Program-made: the position numbers and the translations under genes
Shown: positions 45,940 to 54,450 of the stretch, one piece after another
Layout: each line of letters opens with the position of its first letter
Numbering within the stretch: position 1 is the stretch's first letter
Origin: Thioalkalivibrio halophilus
GTDB lineage: Bacteria; Pseudomonadota; Gammaproteobacteria; Ectothiorhodospirales; Ectothiorhodospiraceae
DNA length: 54,450 nucleotides
Reading direction: 5' to 3'
NCBI RefSeq assembly: GCF_001995255.1
Contig: NZ_MUZR01000058.1
Location: 1 to 54,450 of the forward strand
Notes under the pieces: model-generated
What the model was told of the DNA's origin: nothing
The model's database searches: none
The model's input: the letters and a program-made list of their open reading frames with translations, nothing else

Positions 45940-46590
45940 TTACGTCGTCGCGGGCGTCACGGCCTCGCGCAGGTTCTCAATGAGATTTTGAATCAGTCCA
46001 TGTCTCATCTTCATGGCTGCCTGATTCACGATCAACCGGGAACTGATGGGGGCAATCTCCTCCAGCGGCTCCAGGCCGTTGGCGCGCAGCGTATTGCCGG
46101 TATCCACCAGATCCACGATGTAGTCGGCCAGACCCACCAGCGGCGCCAGCTCCATCGAGCCGTAGAGCTTGACGATCTCCACCTGGCGTCCCTGGCTGGC
46201 GAAATAATTACGCGCGATGTTCACGAACTTGGTCGCGATCCGCAGGCGCGTGCCCGGGTCCGGCTGCTGCCCCGGGTGGCCGGCCAGCATCATGCGGCAG
46301 CGCGCGATGCCCAGGTCGAGCGGCTCGTACAGCCCGGCGGCCCCGTGCTCCATCAGCACGTCCTTTCCCGCCACTCCCACCGCGGCGGCACCGTGCTGTA
46401 CGTAGGTCGGCACGTCGGTGGTCCGCACCACCACGATCTTCACGTCCTCGCGCGTGGTGTCGAGGATCAGCTTGCGCGTCTTGTCCGGATCCTCCAGCGG
46501 CTCGATCCCCGCCTGTGCCAGCAGCGGCAGGGTATCCTCGAGGATGCGCCCCTTGGACAGGGCAATGGTCAGGGTATTGGCGTCCATCAT
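45940..46590 (-). CDS. hisG: ATP phosphoribosyltransferase, short form HisG
   Basis: First step of histidine synthesis, from ATP and PRPP. The 216 residues include [77 protein letters not shown]. It lacks the C-terminal regulatory domain, so this is the short HisG that needs HisZ as regulatory partner (hisZ is not in the window). ATGs at 46590 and 46587 are both possible. It begins one base after the murA stop. Confidence 0.95.
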   Translation of the reverse strand: MMDANTLTIALSKGRILEDTLPLLAQAGIEPLEDPDKTRKLILDTTREDVKIVVVRTTDVPTYVQHGAAAVGVAGKDVLMEHGAAGLYEPLDLGIARCRMMLAGHPGQQPDPGTRLRIATKFVNIARNYFASQGRQVEIVKLYGSMELAPLVGLADYIVDLVDTGNTLRANGLEPLEEIAPISSRLIVNQAAMKMRHGLIQNLIENLREAVTPATT

Positions 46591-46591
46591 G

Positions 46592-47950
<1,359 letters not shown>

Positions 47951-48283
47951 TCAGTGGCAGCCGGGCGGATCCGCCGCCTTCGCCGCGGATTCGCTGATCA
48001 CGCCCCGCAGGTCGTACAGTTCCAGCAGGGGCTCCAGCCGTGCGGGCACCGGCTCGAACACCAGGAAATGCCCCCTGTGCCGGGCCTGGCGCCACAGAGT
48101 CACCAGAAATGCCAGACCGGCACTGTCGATGCGCCCGGTGTCGCCCAGCGCCACCCGGGCATGTTCGGGCAGGCCCTGCCACAACGGGCGCACCTGGCGC
48201 TCCAGCCCCGGCACGGTCACGAAGGTCAGATGACCGCGCAGGACCAGGCCCGCGTCATCGGCGGTAATCCGGGCGTCGCTCAC
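47951..48283 (-). CDS. mlaB: STAS-domain protein MlaB
   Basis: Cytoplasmic subunit that binds the MlaF ATPase and stabilises the MlaFEDB transporter. The 110-residue single STAS domain has the LRGHLTFVTVPGL strand and the VALGDTGRIDSAGLAFLVTLWRQA signature, where the Ser of the usual D-S-A-G loop is retained. The start is GTG at 48283, overlapping the mlaC stop as GTGA. Confidence 0.85.
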   Translation of the reverse strand: MSDARITADDAGLVLRGHLTFVTVPGLERQVRPLWQGLPEHARVALGDTGRIDSAGLAFLVTLWRQARHRGHFLVFEPVPARLEPLLELYDLRGVISESAAKAADPPGCH

Positions 48284-48972
48284 CGGTCCTCCGCGGCGTC
48301 GGTCTCCTCGGCCACGTCGTCCACCGCCTCCTCGATCAGCTCCTCGTCACCATCCTCCAGGCGTGCGATCAGCTCCTCGAGCCCGTTGTTGGCGATCTCG
48401 TCCCCGAAGCGGCTGCGGAAATTGCCGACGAAGGACAGCCCCTCGGCCTCCACATCGAACACCTTCCATTCGCCGTTGACCGGGCGCAGGCGGTAATTGA
48501 CCTGCAGATTGGACTGCCCGGAGCCCATCACGATCTCGCTGGCCACCACCGCCATGCGGTCGTCCTCGCGCGAGCGCCGTTCGATGATGCGCACCTCCTT
48601 GTCCAGGTGATCCGCCAGCTGCACCCCGTAGACCTGCAGCAGGGTGGTCGTGAACGCCTCGGTGAAACGCTCACGCTGCTCGTCGGACGCATCACGCCAG
48701 TGGCGCGCCAGCACCAGCCGCGCCATCCCGTCCACGTCGACATGCGGCAGCACGTACTCGCGCAGCACCTCGATCACGAACTCGGGCTCCTCCTGCGCGC
48801 GATCTTCATTCTCGCGCAGGACCTTGTAAACCTCGTCCACCGAGCGCTCCATCATCTGCGCCGGGCTTTCGGCCTGGGCGGCCGGGGCCAGCGTCGCCAG
48901 CAGCAGGGCCGTCGCGGCCAGCCATGCCGGCGCGGTACGCGGGGAACGAACGAAATTCGGCAACAAACGCAT
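48280..48972 (-). CDS. mlaC: Periplasmic phospholipid-binding protein MlaC
   Basis: Shuttles phospholipid between the outer-membrane MlaA complex and the inner-membrane MlaFEDB complex. The 230 residues have a Sec signal (about 1-34, cleavage near AQA-ES) and a MlaC/Ttg2D domain: FVIEVLREYVLPHVDVDGMARLVLARHW, ALLVYGVQLADHL-like LLQVYGVQLADHLD, and VNYRLRPVNGEWKVFDVEAEGLSFVGNFRSRF. A very acidic tail (GDEELIEEAVDDVAEETDAAEDR) extends past the usual end. Confidence 0.92.
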   Translation of the reverse strand: MRLLPNFVRSPRTAPAWLAATALLLATLAPAAQAESPAQMMERSVDEVYKVLRENEDRAQEEPEFVIEVLREYVLPHVDVDGMARLVLARHWRDASDEQRERFTEAFTTTLLQVYGVQLADHLDKEVRIIERRSREDDRMAVVASEIVMGSGQSNLQVNYRLRPVNGEWKVFDVEAEGLSFVGNFRSRFGDEIANNGLEELIARLEDGDEELIEEAVDDVAEETDAAEDR

Positions 48973-49007
48973 GGCACACTCCCTCGGTATTGGGTGGCCA
49001 GGATGAC

Positions 49008-49466
49008 TCAGTCATCCCCCATGTTGGTCATGAACCGGCCGATCAGGTTCTCGAGGACCACGGCCGACTGGGTGAACAGGATCCGGTCACCGTCCTGCAG
49101 GGTATCGTAGTCGCCACCCGGCTCCAGCGCGACGTACTGTTCGCCCAGCAGTCCTGCGGTATGGATACTCGCCTGGGTGTCCGCCGGCAAATAGTCGTGT
49201 TCCGAACGGATGGCCAGAGTCACCTTCGCCTCGAAGGCCTCGGGGTCGTAGCGGATGTCGGCCACGCGCCCGACCCGCACCCCGGAGATGTTGACCGGCG
49301 CGCGCACCTTCAGCCCGCCCACGTTGGAGAAGTAGGCGGTCACCTCGTAGGTGTCGCCGTCGCGGTAATCGGTAATGTTGCTGACCTGCACCGCCAGATA
49401 GAACAGCGCCGCCACGCCCAGGAGCACGAACACCCCGACGGCCAGCTCGACGAAACGCATCTTCAT
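49008..49466 (-). CDS. mlaD: MlaD substrate-binding (MCE-domain) protein
   Basis: Hexameric MCE ring of the MlaFEDB transporter. The 152 residues have an N-terminal membrane helix (about 5-27) and one MCE domain: YEVTAYFSNVGGLKVRAPVNISGVRVGRVADIRYDP, and IHTAGLLGEQYVALEPGGD. The C-terminal helix (AVVLENLIGRFMTN) lines the hydrophobic channel. The ATG at 49466 yields MKMRFVELAVG. It begins 17 nt after mlaE. Confidence 0.95.
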   Translation of the reverse strand: MKMRFVELAVGVFVLLGVAALFYLAVQVSNITDYRDGDTYEVTAYFSNVGGLKVRAPVNISGVRVGRVADIRYDPEAFEAKVTLAIRSEHDYLPADTQASIHTAGLLGEQYVALEPGGDYDTLQDGDRILFTQSAVVLENLIGRFMTNMGDD

Positions 49467-49483
49467 GGTTGCTTCTCCACTCC

Positions 49484-50266
49484 TCAGTTCCCGCCGAACA
49501 TCAGCCCGGTCAGGATGAAATCGAGCCCCAGTACCGCCAGCGAGGAGACCACCACGGTCTGCGTGGTCGCGCGCGAGATGCCTTCCGAGGTCGGCGTGGC
49601 ATCCATGCCCTGGAACACCGCGATCCAGCTGACCACGAAGCCGAACACGATGCTCTTGATGACCCCCGACATGACGTCCTCGTTCCAGTCGGTCACCGCC
49701 TGCATCTGCGAGAAGTACGCACCGCTGTCCACGCCCAGCAGACCCACCCCGACGATGTAACCGCCCATGACGCCCACCGCGCTGAACATCGCGGCGAGCA
49801 GCGGCATGGAGAGGAACCCGGCGACGAAGCGCGGCGCAAACACCCGGCGGTAGGGGTTCACCGCCATCATCTCCATCGCCGAGAGCTGCTCGGTGGTCTT
49901 CATCAGGCCGAGTTCGGCGGTCAGCGCGGAGCCGGCGCGTCCGGCGAACAACAGCGCGGTCACCACCGGGCCCAGCTCGCGCACCAGTGACAGCGCGACC
50001 ACGCCGCCCAGGGCCTCGGCGGCACCGAAGTCCACCAGGGTGATGTAGCCCTGATACGCCAGCACCATGCCCACGAACAGCCCGGCAACCACCACGATAA
50101 GCACCGAGCGCACACCCACCGAGTAGACCTGCCACACGGTCAGGCCGAAGCGCCGCACCACGGCATCCAGCGCGGCGAAGATCCGCAGCAGGAACATCGA
50201 GGCCCGCCCCAGCACCGCCAGCGCATCCAGGCTGAAGCGCCCGACCGACGCGATCGCGTCAATCAT
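49484..50266 (-). CDS. mlaE: ABC transporter permease MlaE
   Basis: Inner-membrane permease of the phospholipid transporter. The 260 residues have five to six membrane helices, with family motifs LVRELGPVVTALLFAGRAGSALTAELG, TEQLSAMEMMAVNPYRRVFAPRF and GIKSIVFGFVVS-like SGVIKSIVFGFVVS. Its ATG at 50266 overlaps the mlaF end by 8 nt. Confidence 0.96.
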   Translation of the reverse strand: MIDAIASVGRFSLDALAVLGRASMFLLRIFAALDAVVRRFGLTVWQVYSVGVRSVLIVVVAGLFVGMVLAYQGYITLVDFGAAEALGGVVALSLVRELGPVVTALLFAGRAGSALTAELGLMKTTEQLSAMEMMAVNPYRRVFAPRFVAGFLSMPLLAAMFSAVGVMGGYIVGVGLLGVDSGAYFSQMQAVTDWNEDVMSGVIKSIVFGFVVSWIAVFQGMDATPTSEGISRATTQTVVVSSLAVLGLDFILTGLMFGGN

Positions 50267-51092
50267 GGTTGCGCCCTCCCGCGTCCAGCAGATCGTCCTG
50301 ATACGAGGCCCCGGGGTAATGGAACGGCACCGGACCATCCGGCCGGCCTTCCAGGAACTGGGCGGACCAGTCGGAGGCCCGCGCCTGCAGCGCATCCGGC
50401 GGCCCGGCATCCACCGCGCGCCCCTCGGCGATCAGCACCACGTGATCGGAGATGCTCATGGCCTCATTCACGTCGTGCGACACCAGCACGCTGGTGAGCC
50501 CGAGACTGTGGTTGGTGCGCCGGATCAGGGTCACGATCTGGCCCATGGTGATGGGATCCAGGCCGGTGAACGGCTCGTCGTACATGATCAGTTCCGGATC
50601 CAGCGCCAGTGCCCGTGCCAGCGCCACGCGCCGGGCCATGCCGCCGGACAGCTCGGCCGGGTCCATGTCGCGCGCCGCGCGCAGACCGACCGCCTCCAGC
50701 TTCATCAGCACCAGGGTCCGCAGGATATCCTCGGGCAGCTCGGTGTGCTCGCGCAGCGGGAAGGCCACATTCTCGAACACCGACAGATCGGTCAGCAGGG
50801 CCCCGGTCTGGAACAGCAGCCCCATGCGCTTGCGCACCGCGTACAGCCGGCGTGTGGAAAGCCGCCCGATCTCCTCGCCATCGACCAGGATGCGTCCCGC
50901 ATCCGGTCGCAGCTGGCCGCCGATCAGCCGCAGCAGCGTAGTCTTGCCGCTGCCGCTGGGGCCCATCACGGTCGTCACGCGCCCGCGCGGCACCTCCAGC
51001 GAAAGACCATCGAAGATGGGCTTCCGGCCACGACGGAAATGCAGGTCCTCCACCACGATGTGCGGCGTTTCGGCGGATGCGGACTGGCTCAC
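50259..51092 (-). CDS. mlaF: ABC transporter ATPase MlaF
   Basis: ATPase driving Mla lipid transport. The 277 residues show Walker A GPSGSGKTT, Q-loop LLFQTGALLTDLSVFENVAFPLRE, signature LSGGMARRVALARAL, Walker B ELIMYDEPFTGLDP and the H-loop SHDVNEAM. The start is GTG at 51092 with GGGAG 8 nt upstream; no suitable ATG is near. First gene of the mlaFEDCB operon. Confidence 0.96.
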   Translation of the reverse strand: MSQSASAETPHIVVEDLHFRRGRKPIFDGLSLEVPRGRVTTVMGPSGSGKTTLLRLIGGQLRPDAGRILVDGEEIGRLSTRRLYAVRKRMGLLFQTGALLTDLSVFENVAFPLREHTELPEDILRTLVLMKLEAVGLRAARDMDPAELSGGMARRVALARALALDPELIMYDEPFTGLDPITMGQIVTLIRRTNHSLGLTSVLVSHDVNEAMSISDHVVLIAEGRAVDAGPPDALQARASDWSAQFLEGRPDGPVPFHYPGASYQDDLLDAGGRNHD

Positions 51093-51155
51093 ATTCGAGT
51101 CTCCCGGGATGCGGACGCGGCGTCCCTCGCGGCGCGGCGCATGCATGGACGCCGG

Positions 51156-51184
51156 AGTCTGGCCCCGGCCGCACGGTGCGTCAA
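51156..51184 (-). promoter_or_regulatory. candidate mla operon promoter
   Basis: TTGACG (51179-51184) and CAGACT (51156-51161) are 17 bases apart on the minus strand, about 60 bases before the mlaF start. The -35 is good and the -10 weak. An inverted repeat overlaps the -35. Confidence 0.35.
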
Positions 51185-51193
51185 ACCACCGTG
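51172..51193. repeat. inverted repeat over the mla -35 region
   Basis: CACGGTG-8-CACCGTG lies 8 bases downstream of the stop of the uncharacterised gene and encloses the candidate mla -35. It could be an operator or a weak terminator hairpin for the upstream gene. No U-run follows. Confidence 0.45.
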
Positions 51194-51201
51194 TACATTG
51201 A

Positions 51202-51873
51202 TCAGTGTTTCCCCAACAGTTTCGCGATGGTGCGCACACCGTCGAGCACGCCCGGCGAGGCCTCGAGGAACACCGGCACCGCCCCTGCGGGGCTGCATCC
51301 GGCCACGGCTTCCACCAGCACGCGCCAGTCGGCGGGATCCGGATCGCCCGCAGGACGCAGACGCCAGAACCCCGGCCCCTCTCCGGCATGGAGCTGCGGG
51401 TACCAGATCGCCTCGTCCACCCCGGGCAACCCCACGGATTCGCCCGGACCTGTCGCCTGCAGGCGTTGCAGGCCCGCGCCCCGCAGCCCGGCAACCGCCG
51501 CCTCGACGGCCGCCCCCGGCTCGAACGCGACCCCCTCGAGACGCTCGCCGAGGGTCGCGGCGAGGCGGGCCAGAGCGGCGGTCCCCGCCTCCGCGGGCAC
51601 GTCCGCGGGCCAGCTGACGGTCACGCGCAGGTTGAGCGGCACGGCGTCGTCCCAGTCCCCGAACGGGGCGGAGAGCGCCCCGTCGGCCCCTAGCACCCCG
51701 GGCACGAACACCCGCGAGCGAAAATGGCCGAGATAGGCCAGTTGCCAGTCCAGCGGCAGACTGGCCGGGAAATACCCGTCCCAGGCCGGCGTACCCGGCC
51801 GGGCGACCGCGGCCGGCTGAAGCTGCACGCGTTTCCCTTCGGTTGCCGCGTCCGTTGGATCTCCTGCCGTCAT
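51202..51873 (-). CDS. uncharacterised protein
   Basis: I do not recognise a family with certainty. The 223 residues contain an N-terminal PAWDGYFPASLPLDWQLAYLGHFRSRVFVPG segment, a middle part rich in Ala/Gly/Pro/Glu, and a C-terminal ADWRVLVEAVAG...PVFLEASPGVLDGVRTIAKLLG. There is no signal peptide or membrane helix. The YFP-LP-DW-LAYL pattern recalls DUF72-like proteins, but this is only an impression. The ATG at 51873 has GGGGGAGGGG directly upstream; the open frame beyond it covers the divergent gene. It lies upstream of mlaF and back-to-back with the flavin oxidoreductase, 54 nt apart. Confidence 0.7.
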   Translation of the reverse strand: MTAGDPTDAATEGKRVQLQPAAVARPGTPAWDGYFPASLPLDWQLAYLGHFRSRVFVPGVLGADGALSAPFGDWDDAVPLNLRVTVSWPADVPAEAGTAALARLAATLGERLEGVAFEPGAAVEAAVAGLRGAGLQRLQATGPGESVGLPGVDEAIWYPQLHAGEGPGFWRLRPAGDPDPADWRVLVEAVAGCSPAGAVPVFLEASPGVLDGVRTIAKLLGKH

Positions 51874-51927
51874 GCCCCTCCCCCGTTGCGACTTGCCAGC
51901 ACCCCGGTGGCGCGGCACAGTTTCCCG

Positions 51928-53013
51928 ATGCACTTCGACCTCTTCCACGAGATCTCGGTCCCCGAATTCCTCGGTGTCGACGAACACCGCGCGATCGAGG
52001 ATACCCTGGCACTGTGGGATCTCGCCGACACCCTCGGATTCAACACCGCGTGGCTGGTGGAACACCACCTGATGCCGGAGTTCTCGCATTCCACCGCGCC
52101 GGATCTGGTGCTCGCCGCAGCCAGCCAGCGCACCCGGAACCTGCGCCTGGGCCTGGGGGTCGTGCCCCTGCCCTATCACCACCCGCTACGAGTGGCACAG
52201 CGCGTCGGCATGCTCGACCAGCTTTCCGGCGGCCGCCTGGAGCTGGGCATCGGCCGCGGCTTCTCGCCGCCGGAATATGCCACATTCGGCGCCGAGATGA
52301 GCGAGGGCCGCGCCCGGGTGGATGCCGGCCTGGATGCCCTGCGCCAGGCCTTCGCCACCGGCCGCATCACCCAGCACGGGCCCTTCCACCACCTCGACGA
52401 CGTCCCGGTGATGCCGGCACCGCTGCAGGACCCGCACCCGCCGCTGTGGACCGCCGCGGTCAGTCCCGAGTCGTTCACCTGGGCGGCGGAACAGGGCATC
52501 GGTGCGCTGGCCGGCCCGTTCAAGCCGTGGCAGATGATCCGCGAGGACATCCGCCTGTATCGCGAGGGCTGGGCCCATGCCGCCGGCGACACCCCGCACC
52601 CGCCCCGGGTCGGCATGACCCTCGGCGTGCTGTGCCTGCCGGACGGCAAGCGTGCCCGACGCGAGGCCAAGCCCGCGTTCGAATGGTTCTACCGCAACAT
52701 GTTCCGGCAGACCCTGCCGGTGCTGGAACGCCTGATCGAGGGCTACGACTACTACCGCTCGCTGGGCCGCTTCCGCCACCTGGTCAAGGCCGGGATCAAC
52801 CTGAAGATCCTCGACATGCTGGGCATGACGCTGGTCGGCACCCCCGAGGAATGCCGCGAGCGCATCGAGGCCCTGCGCGAGGCGGGCGTGGATCACCTGC
52901 TGCTGGCTTTCGGCGCCGGGGCCGTGCCGCGCGAACTGGCGGAGGAGTCCATGCGCTGCTTCGCCGAAGAGGTCATGCCGGAATTCCTCGATGGCCCCGC
53001 CCCGACCCGATAA
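51928..53013 (+). CDS. LLM class flavin-dependent oxidoreductase (bacterial luciferase-like)
   Basis: Predicted FMN- or F420-type TIM-barrel monooxygenase. The 361 residues begin MHFDLFHEISVPEF, then AWLVEHHLMPEFSHSTAPDLVLAAASQRTRNLRLGLGVVPLPYHHPLRVAQRVGMLDQLSGGRLELGIGRGF, the hallmark beta-strand and substrate region, and VGTPEECRERIEALREAGVDHLLLAFG near the end. The substrate is unknown. The ATG at 51928 matches family starts; the longer frame to 51724 overlaps the divergent gene. It is followed closely by the epimerase-like gene. Confidence 0.88.
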   Translation: MHFDLFHEISVPEFLGVDEHRAIEDTLALWDLADTLGFNTAWLVEHHLMPEFSHSTAPDLVLAAASQRTRNLRLGLGVVPLPYHHPLRVAQRVGMLDQLSGGRLELGIGRGFSPPEYATFGAEMSEGRARVDAGLDALRQAFATGRITQHGPFHHLDDVPVMPAPLQDPHPPLWTAAVSPESFTWAAEQGIGALAGPFKPWQMIREDIRLYREGWAHAAGDTPHPPRVGMTLGVLCLPDGKRARREAKPAFEWFYRNMFRQTLPVLERLIEGYDYYRSLGRFRHLVKAGINLKILDMLGMTLVGTPEECRERIEALREAGVDHLLLAFGAGAVPRELAEESMRCFAEEVMPEFLDGPAPTR

Positions 53014-53017
53014 CCGC

Positions 53018-53965
53018 ATGCGCGTTGCCGTCACCGGCGCAGCCGGTCGCATCGGCCGGGTCCTGCTGCCCGAACTGCTGCACACCCCGGAGGTGGAGCG
53101 GATCATTGCCCTGGATCGCGAACCGGCGGACTTCCCCGGGGCCGCGACCCTGCCGGCGGACCGCTACGACCTGCGCCAGAAGGATTTGGCGCAACTGACG
53201 CCCGAAGACCTCACCGGTGCCGATACCCTGGTGCATCTGGCCTTCCAGCTGATGGGCGGCCACGGCGGGCGCCGCCGCCACGATCGCGAATGGGTGCGCC
53301 GACAGAACGTGGAACTGTCGCGGTCGGTCTTCGCGACCGCCGCACAGGCCGGTGTGCGCCATGTAGTGTTCCTCTCCAGCGCCGCGGTCTACGGCCCGTG
53401 GCCGGACTCGCCCGCCCCCCTGGACGAGGACCAGCCGCTGCGCCCGCGCTTCCCCTACGCCGAGGACAAGGTCGCCACCGAACAGGCCCTGGAGGCCACG
53501 GGGCGCGACTATCCCGATCTGGTCTCCACCGTCCTGCGGCCGCCCGCGGTAGTCGGGCCGCATGCCCACCCGCTGCTGCAGCGGATCGCCCGCAGCCGCC
53601 TTCACCCGGCCGGGATCGACGCGCCGGTGCAGATCCTGTGGGAAGAAGACGCCGCGCGGGCAATCGCCGCCGCGGTCACCCGCCGCGCCCCGGGCTGCTT
53701 CAACCTGGGCACCGAACCGGTGTGGTCGCTGCGTGCCATGGCCCGTTACGGTCGGCGCCTGACCCTGCCGGTACCCGCCGGCCTCATTCGCAGACTGCAC
53801 CCGCTGGCCTGGCGCCTGAGCGCACGGGCCGGTGATCCGGGCTGGGTGCGCGGGCTCGACGGCCCGCTGGTCCTGGACTGCACGCGCGCACGCCGGGAAC
53901 TCGACTGGCAACCCCGGGTCACGACCCCGGAGTGCCTCGAGCGCCTGCGGGTCGGCAATCGATAG
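53018..53965 (+). CDS. NAD-dependent epimerase/dehydratase (extended SDR)
   Basis: The 315-residue extended short-chain dehydrogenase has nucleotide-binding TGAAGRIGR, VHLAFQLMGG, the catalytic SSAAVYG Ser region and YAEDK (Tyr-xxx-Lys), LRPPAVVGPHAH and a C-terminal LDWQPRVTTPECL. It probably modifies a nucleotide sugar or related ketone; the substrate is not evident. The ATG at 53018 places the dinucleotide fold at the start. An ATG at 52991 would overlap the upstream gene by 23 nt. Confidence 0.88.
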   Translation: MRVAVTGAAGRIGRVLLPELLHTPEVERIIALDREPADFPGAATLPADRYDLRQKDLAQLTPEDLTGADTLVHLAFQLMGGHGGRRRHDREWVRRQNVELSRSVFATAAQAGVRHVVFLSSAAVYGPWPDSPAPLDEDQPLRPRFPYAEDKVATEQALEATGRDYPDLVSTVLRPPAVVGPHAHPLLQRIARSRLHPAGIDAPVQILWEEDAARAIAAAVTRRAPGCFNLGTEPVWSLRAMARYGRRLTLPVPAGLIRRLHPLAWRLSARAGDPGWVRGLDGPLVLDCTRARRELDWQPRVTTPECLERLRVGNR

Positions 53966-53983
53966 GGGGCGACCGGACCGCGC

Positions 53984-54450
53984 ATGCTGCTGCCGCTGCT
54001 CGCCGTCGTCGGTGGTCTCGTGCTGCTCGCCGCCAGTGCCGATCGCTTCGTGTTCGGCGCCGCCGGCCTGGCGCGCGGGCTCGGGGTCTCGCCGGTGCTG
54101 ATCGGCCTTACCGTAGTCGCCTTCGGCACTTCGGCCCCGGAGATCATCGTCTCGCTGCTGGCCAGCCTGCAGGGAGCACCGGGGCTGGCGGTGGGCAACG
54201 CGATCGGCTCGAACATCGCCAACCTGGGACTGGTACTCGGGCTGGCCGCCCTGATCGCCCCGATCATCGCCGGTCACGGGCTGGTACGACGCGAACTGCC
54301 ACTGTTGCTGCTGGCCACGCTCGGTGTGCTGTTGCTGCTGCTGGACGGCCGGCTGGCGCGGGCGGAAGGGGTGATCATGCTGGCCGGCCTGATCGCGGTC
54401 GTGGTCTGGATGATCCGCGCGGCCCGCCACCCCGGCACGCCCCCGGAGTC
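53984..54450 (+). CDS. Calcium/sodium antiporter, YrbG family (3' truncated by window)
   Basis: First 155 codons of a CaCA-family exchanger. They encode four to five membrane helices and the first alpha repeat, with LTVVAFGTSAPEIIVSLLAS and AVGNAIGSNIANLGLVLGLA, which hold the acidic ion-binding residues. In E. coli yrbG lies between mla and kdsD-kdsC-lptCAB, so the same genes may follow beyond the window. Here it is on the opposite strand to mla. No stop codon is reached. Confidence 0.9.
   Translation, partial: MLLPLLAVVGGLVLLAASADRFVFGAAGLARGLGVSPVLIGLTVVAFGTSAPEIIVSLLASLQGAPGLAVGNAIGSNIANLGLVLGLAALIAPIIAGHGLVRRELPLLLLATLGVLLLLLDGRLARAEGVIMLAGLIAVVVWMIRAARHPGTPPE

Overview
The window looks like a chromosomal core region of a GC-rich gammaproteobacterium. 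The complete type IV pilus module, division and cell wall cluster, Mla system and SspAB pair, together with the acidic proteins, suggest a Pseudomonas- or Ectothiorhodospiraceae-like organism (for example Thioalkalivibrio-like). That genus-level guess is inference. Gene order from about 6 kb to the end follows, from memory, the Pseudomonas aeruginosa mutT/thiE-argJ-secA-lpxC-dcw-rnpB-rsmI-lpoA-yraN-sspBA-pet-algW-hisCDG-murA-mla region. I saw no mobile element, CRISPR array or prophage.

Layout. Positions 1-395: start of tuf and tRNA-Tyr, tRNA-Gly and tRNA-Thr on the minus strand, with a good promoter at 411-439. Positions 655-5936 (plus): pilB, pilC, pilD, coaE, zapD. Positions 5965-11906 (minus): Nudix-ThiE fusion, argJ, secA, M23 peptidase; then dciA on plus. 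Positions 12408-31017 (minus): lpxC and the whole dcw cluster, transcribed mraZ-rsmH-ftsL-ftsI-murE-murF-mraY-murD-ftsW-murG-murC-murB-ddl-ftsQ-ftsA-ftsZ-lpxC. Nearly every junction from mraZ to ftsA is a stop/start overlap. Upstream of mraZ there is a sigma70-like promoter and four 10-bp-spaced GTGGGA-type boxes expected to bind MraZ. Next come rnpB and rsmI (minus), then the divergent lpoA-yraN-FAD oxidase operon (plus).

Positions 36258-40176 (minus): sspB-sspA, then petC-petB-petA (cytochrome bc1), which ends in a 13-bp stem-loop. A Nif3-like gene diverges from a DegS/AlgW-type protease (41282-42403). Positions 42440-47851 (minus): hisC, hisD, a DAHP synthase, hisG and murA. Positions 47951-51092 (minus): mlaB, mlaC, mlaD, mlaE and mlaF. 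The right end holds an uncharacterised gene (minus) diverging from a luciferase-like monooxygenase, a nucleoside-sugar epimerase-like gene and a truncated YrbG-type Ca/Na antiporter (plus).

The genes mostly serve envelope construction: lipid II synthesis and septal peptidoglycan assembly (mur, mraY, ftsW, ftsI, lpoA, murA), lipid A commitment (lpxC), phospholipid retrograde transport (mla), Z-ring formation and its modulators (ftsZ, ftsA, zapD), protein export (secA), periplasmic stress sensing (DegS-like) and respiration (pet). I found no wholly new system. The points that most merit a second look are the MraZ operator array and a near-identical inverted copy at the rnpB end, a hairpin-bearing leader before lpxC, a CxxC-bearing SspA, and local replacements within an otherwise conserved order.
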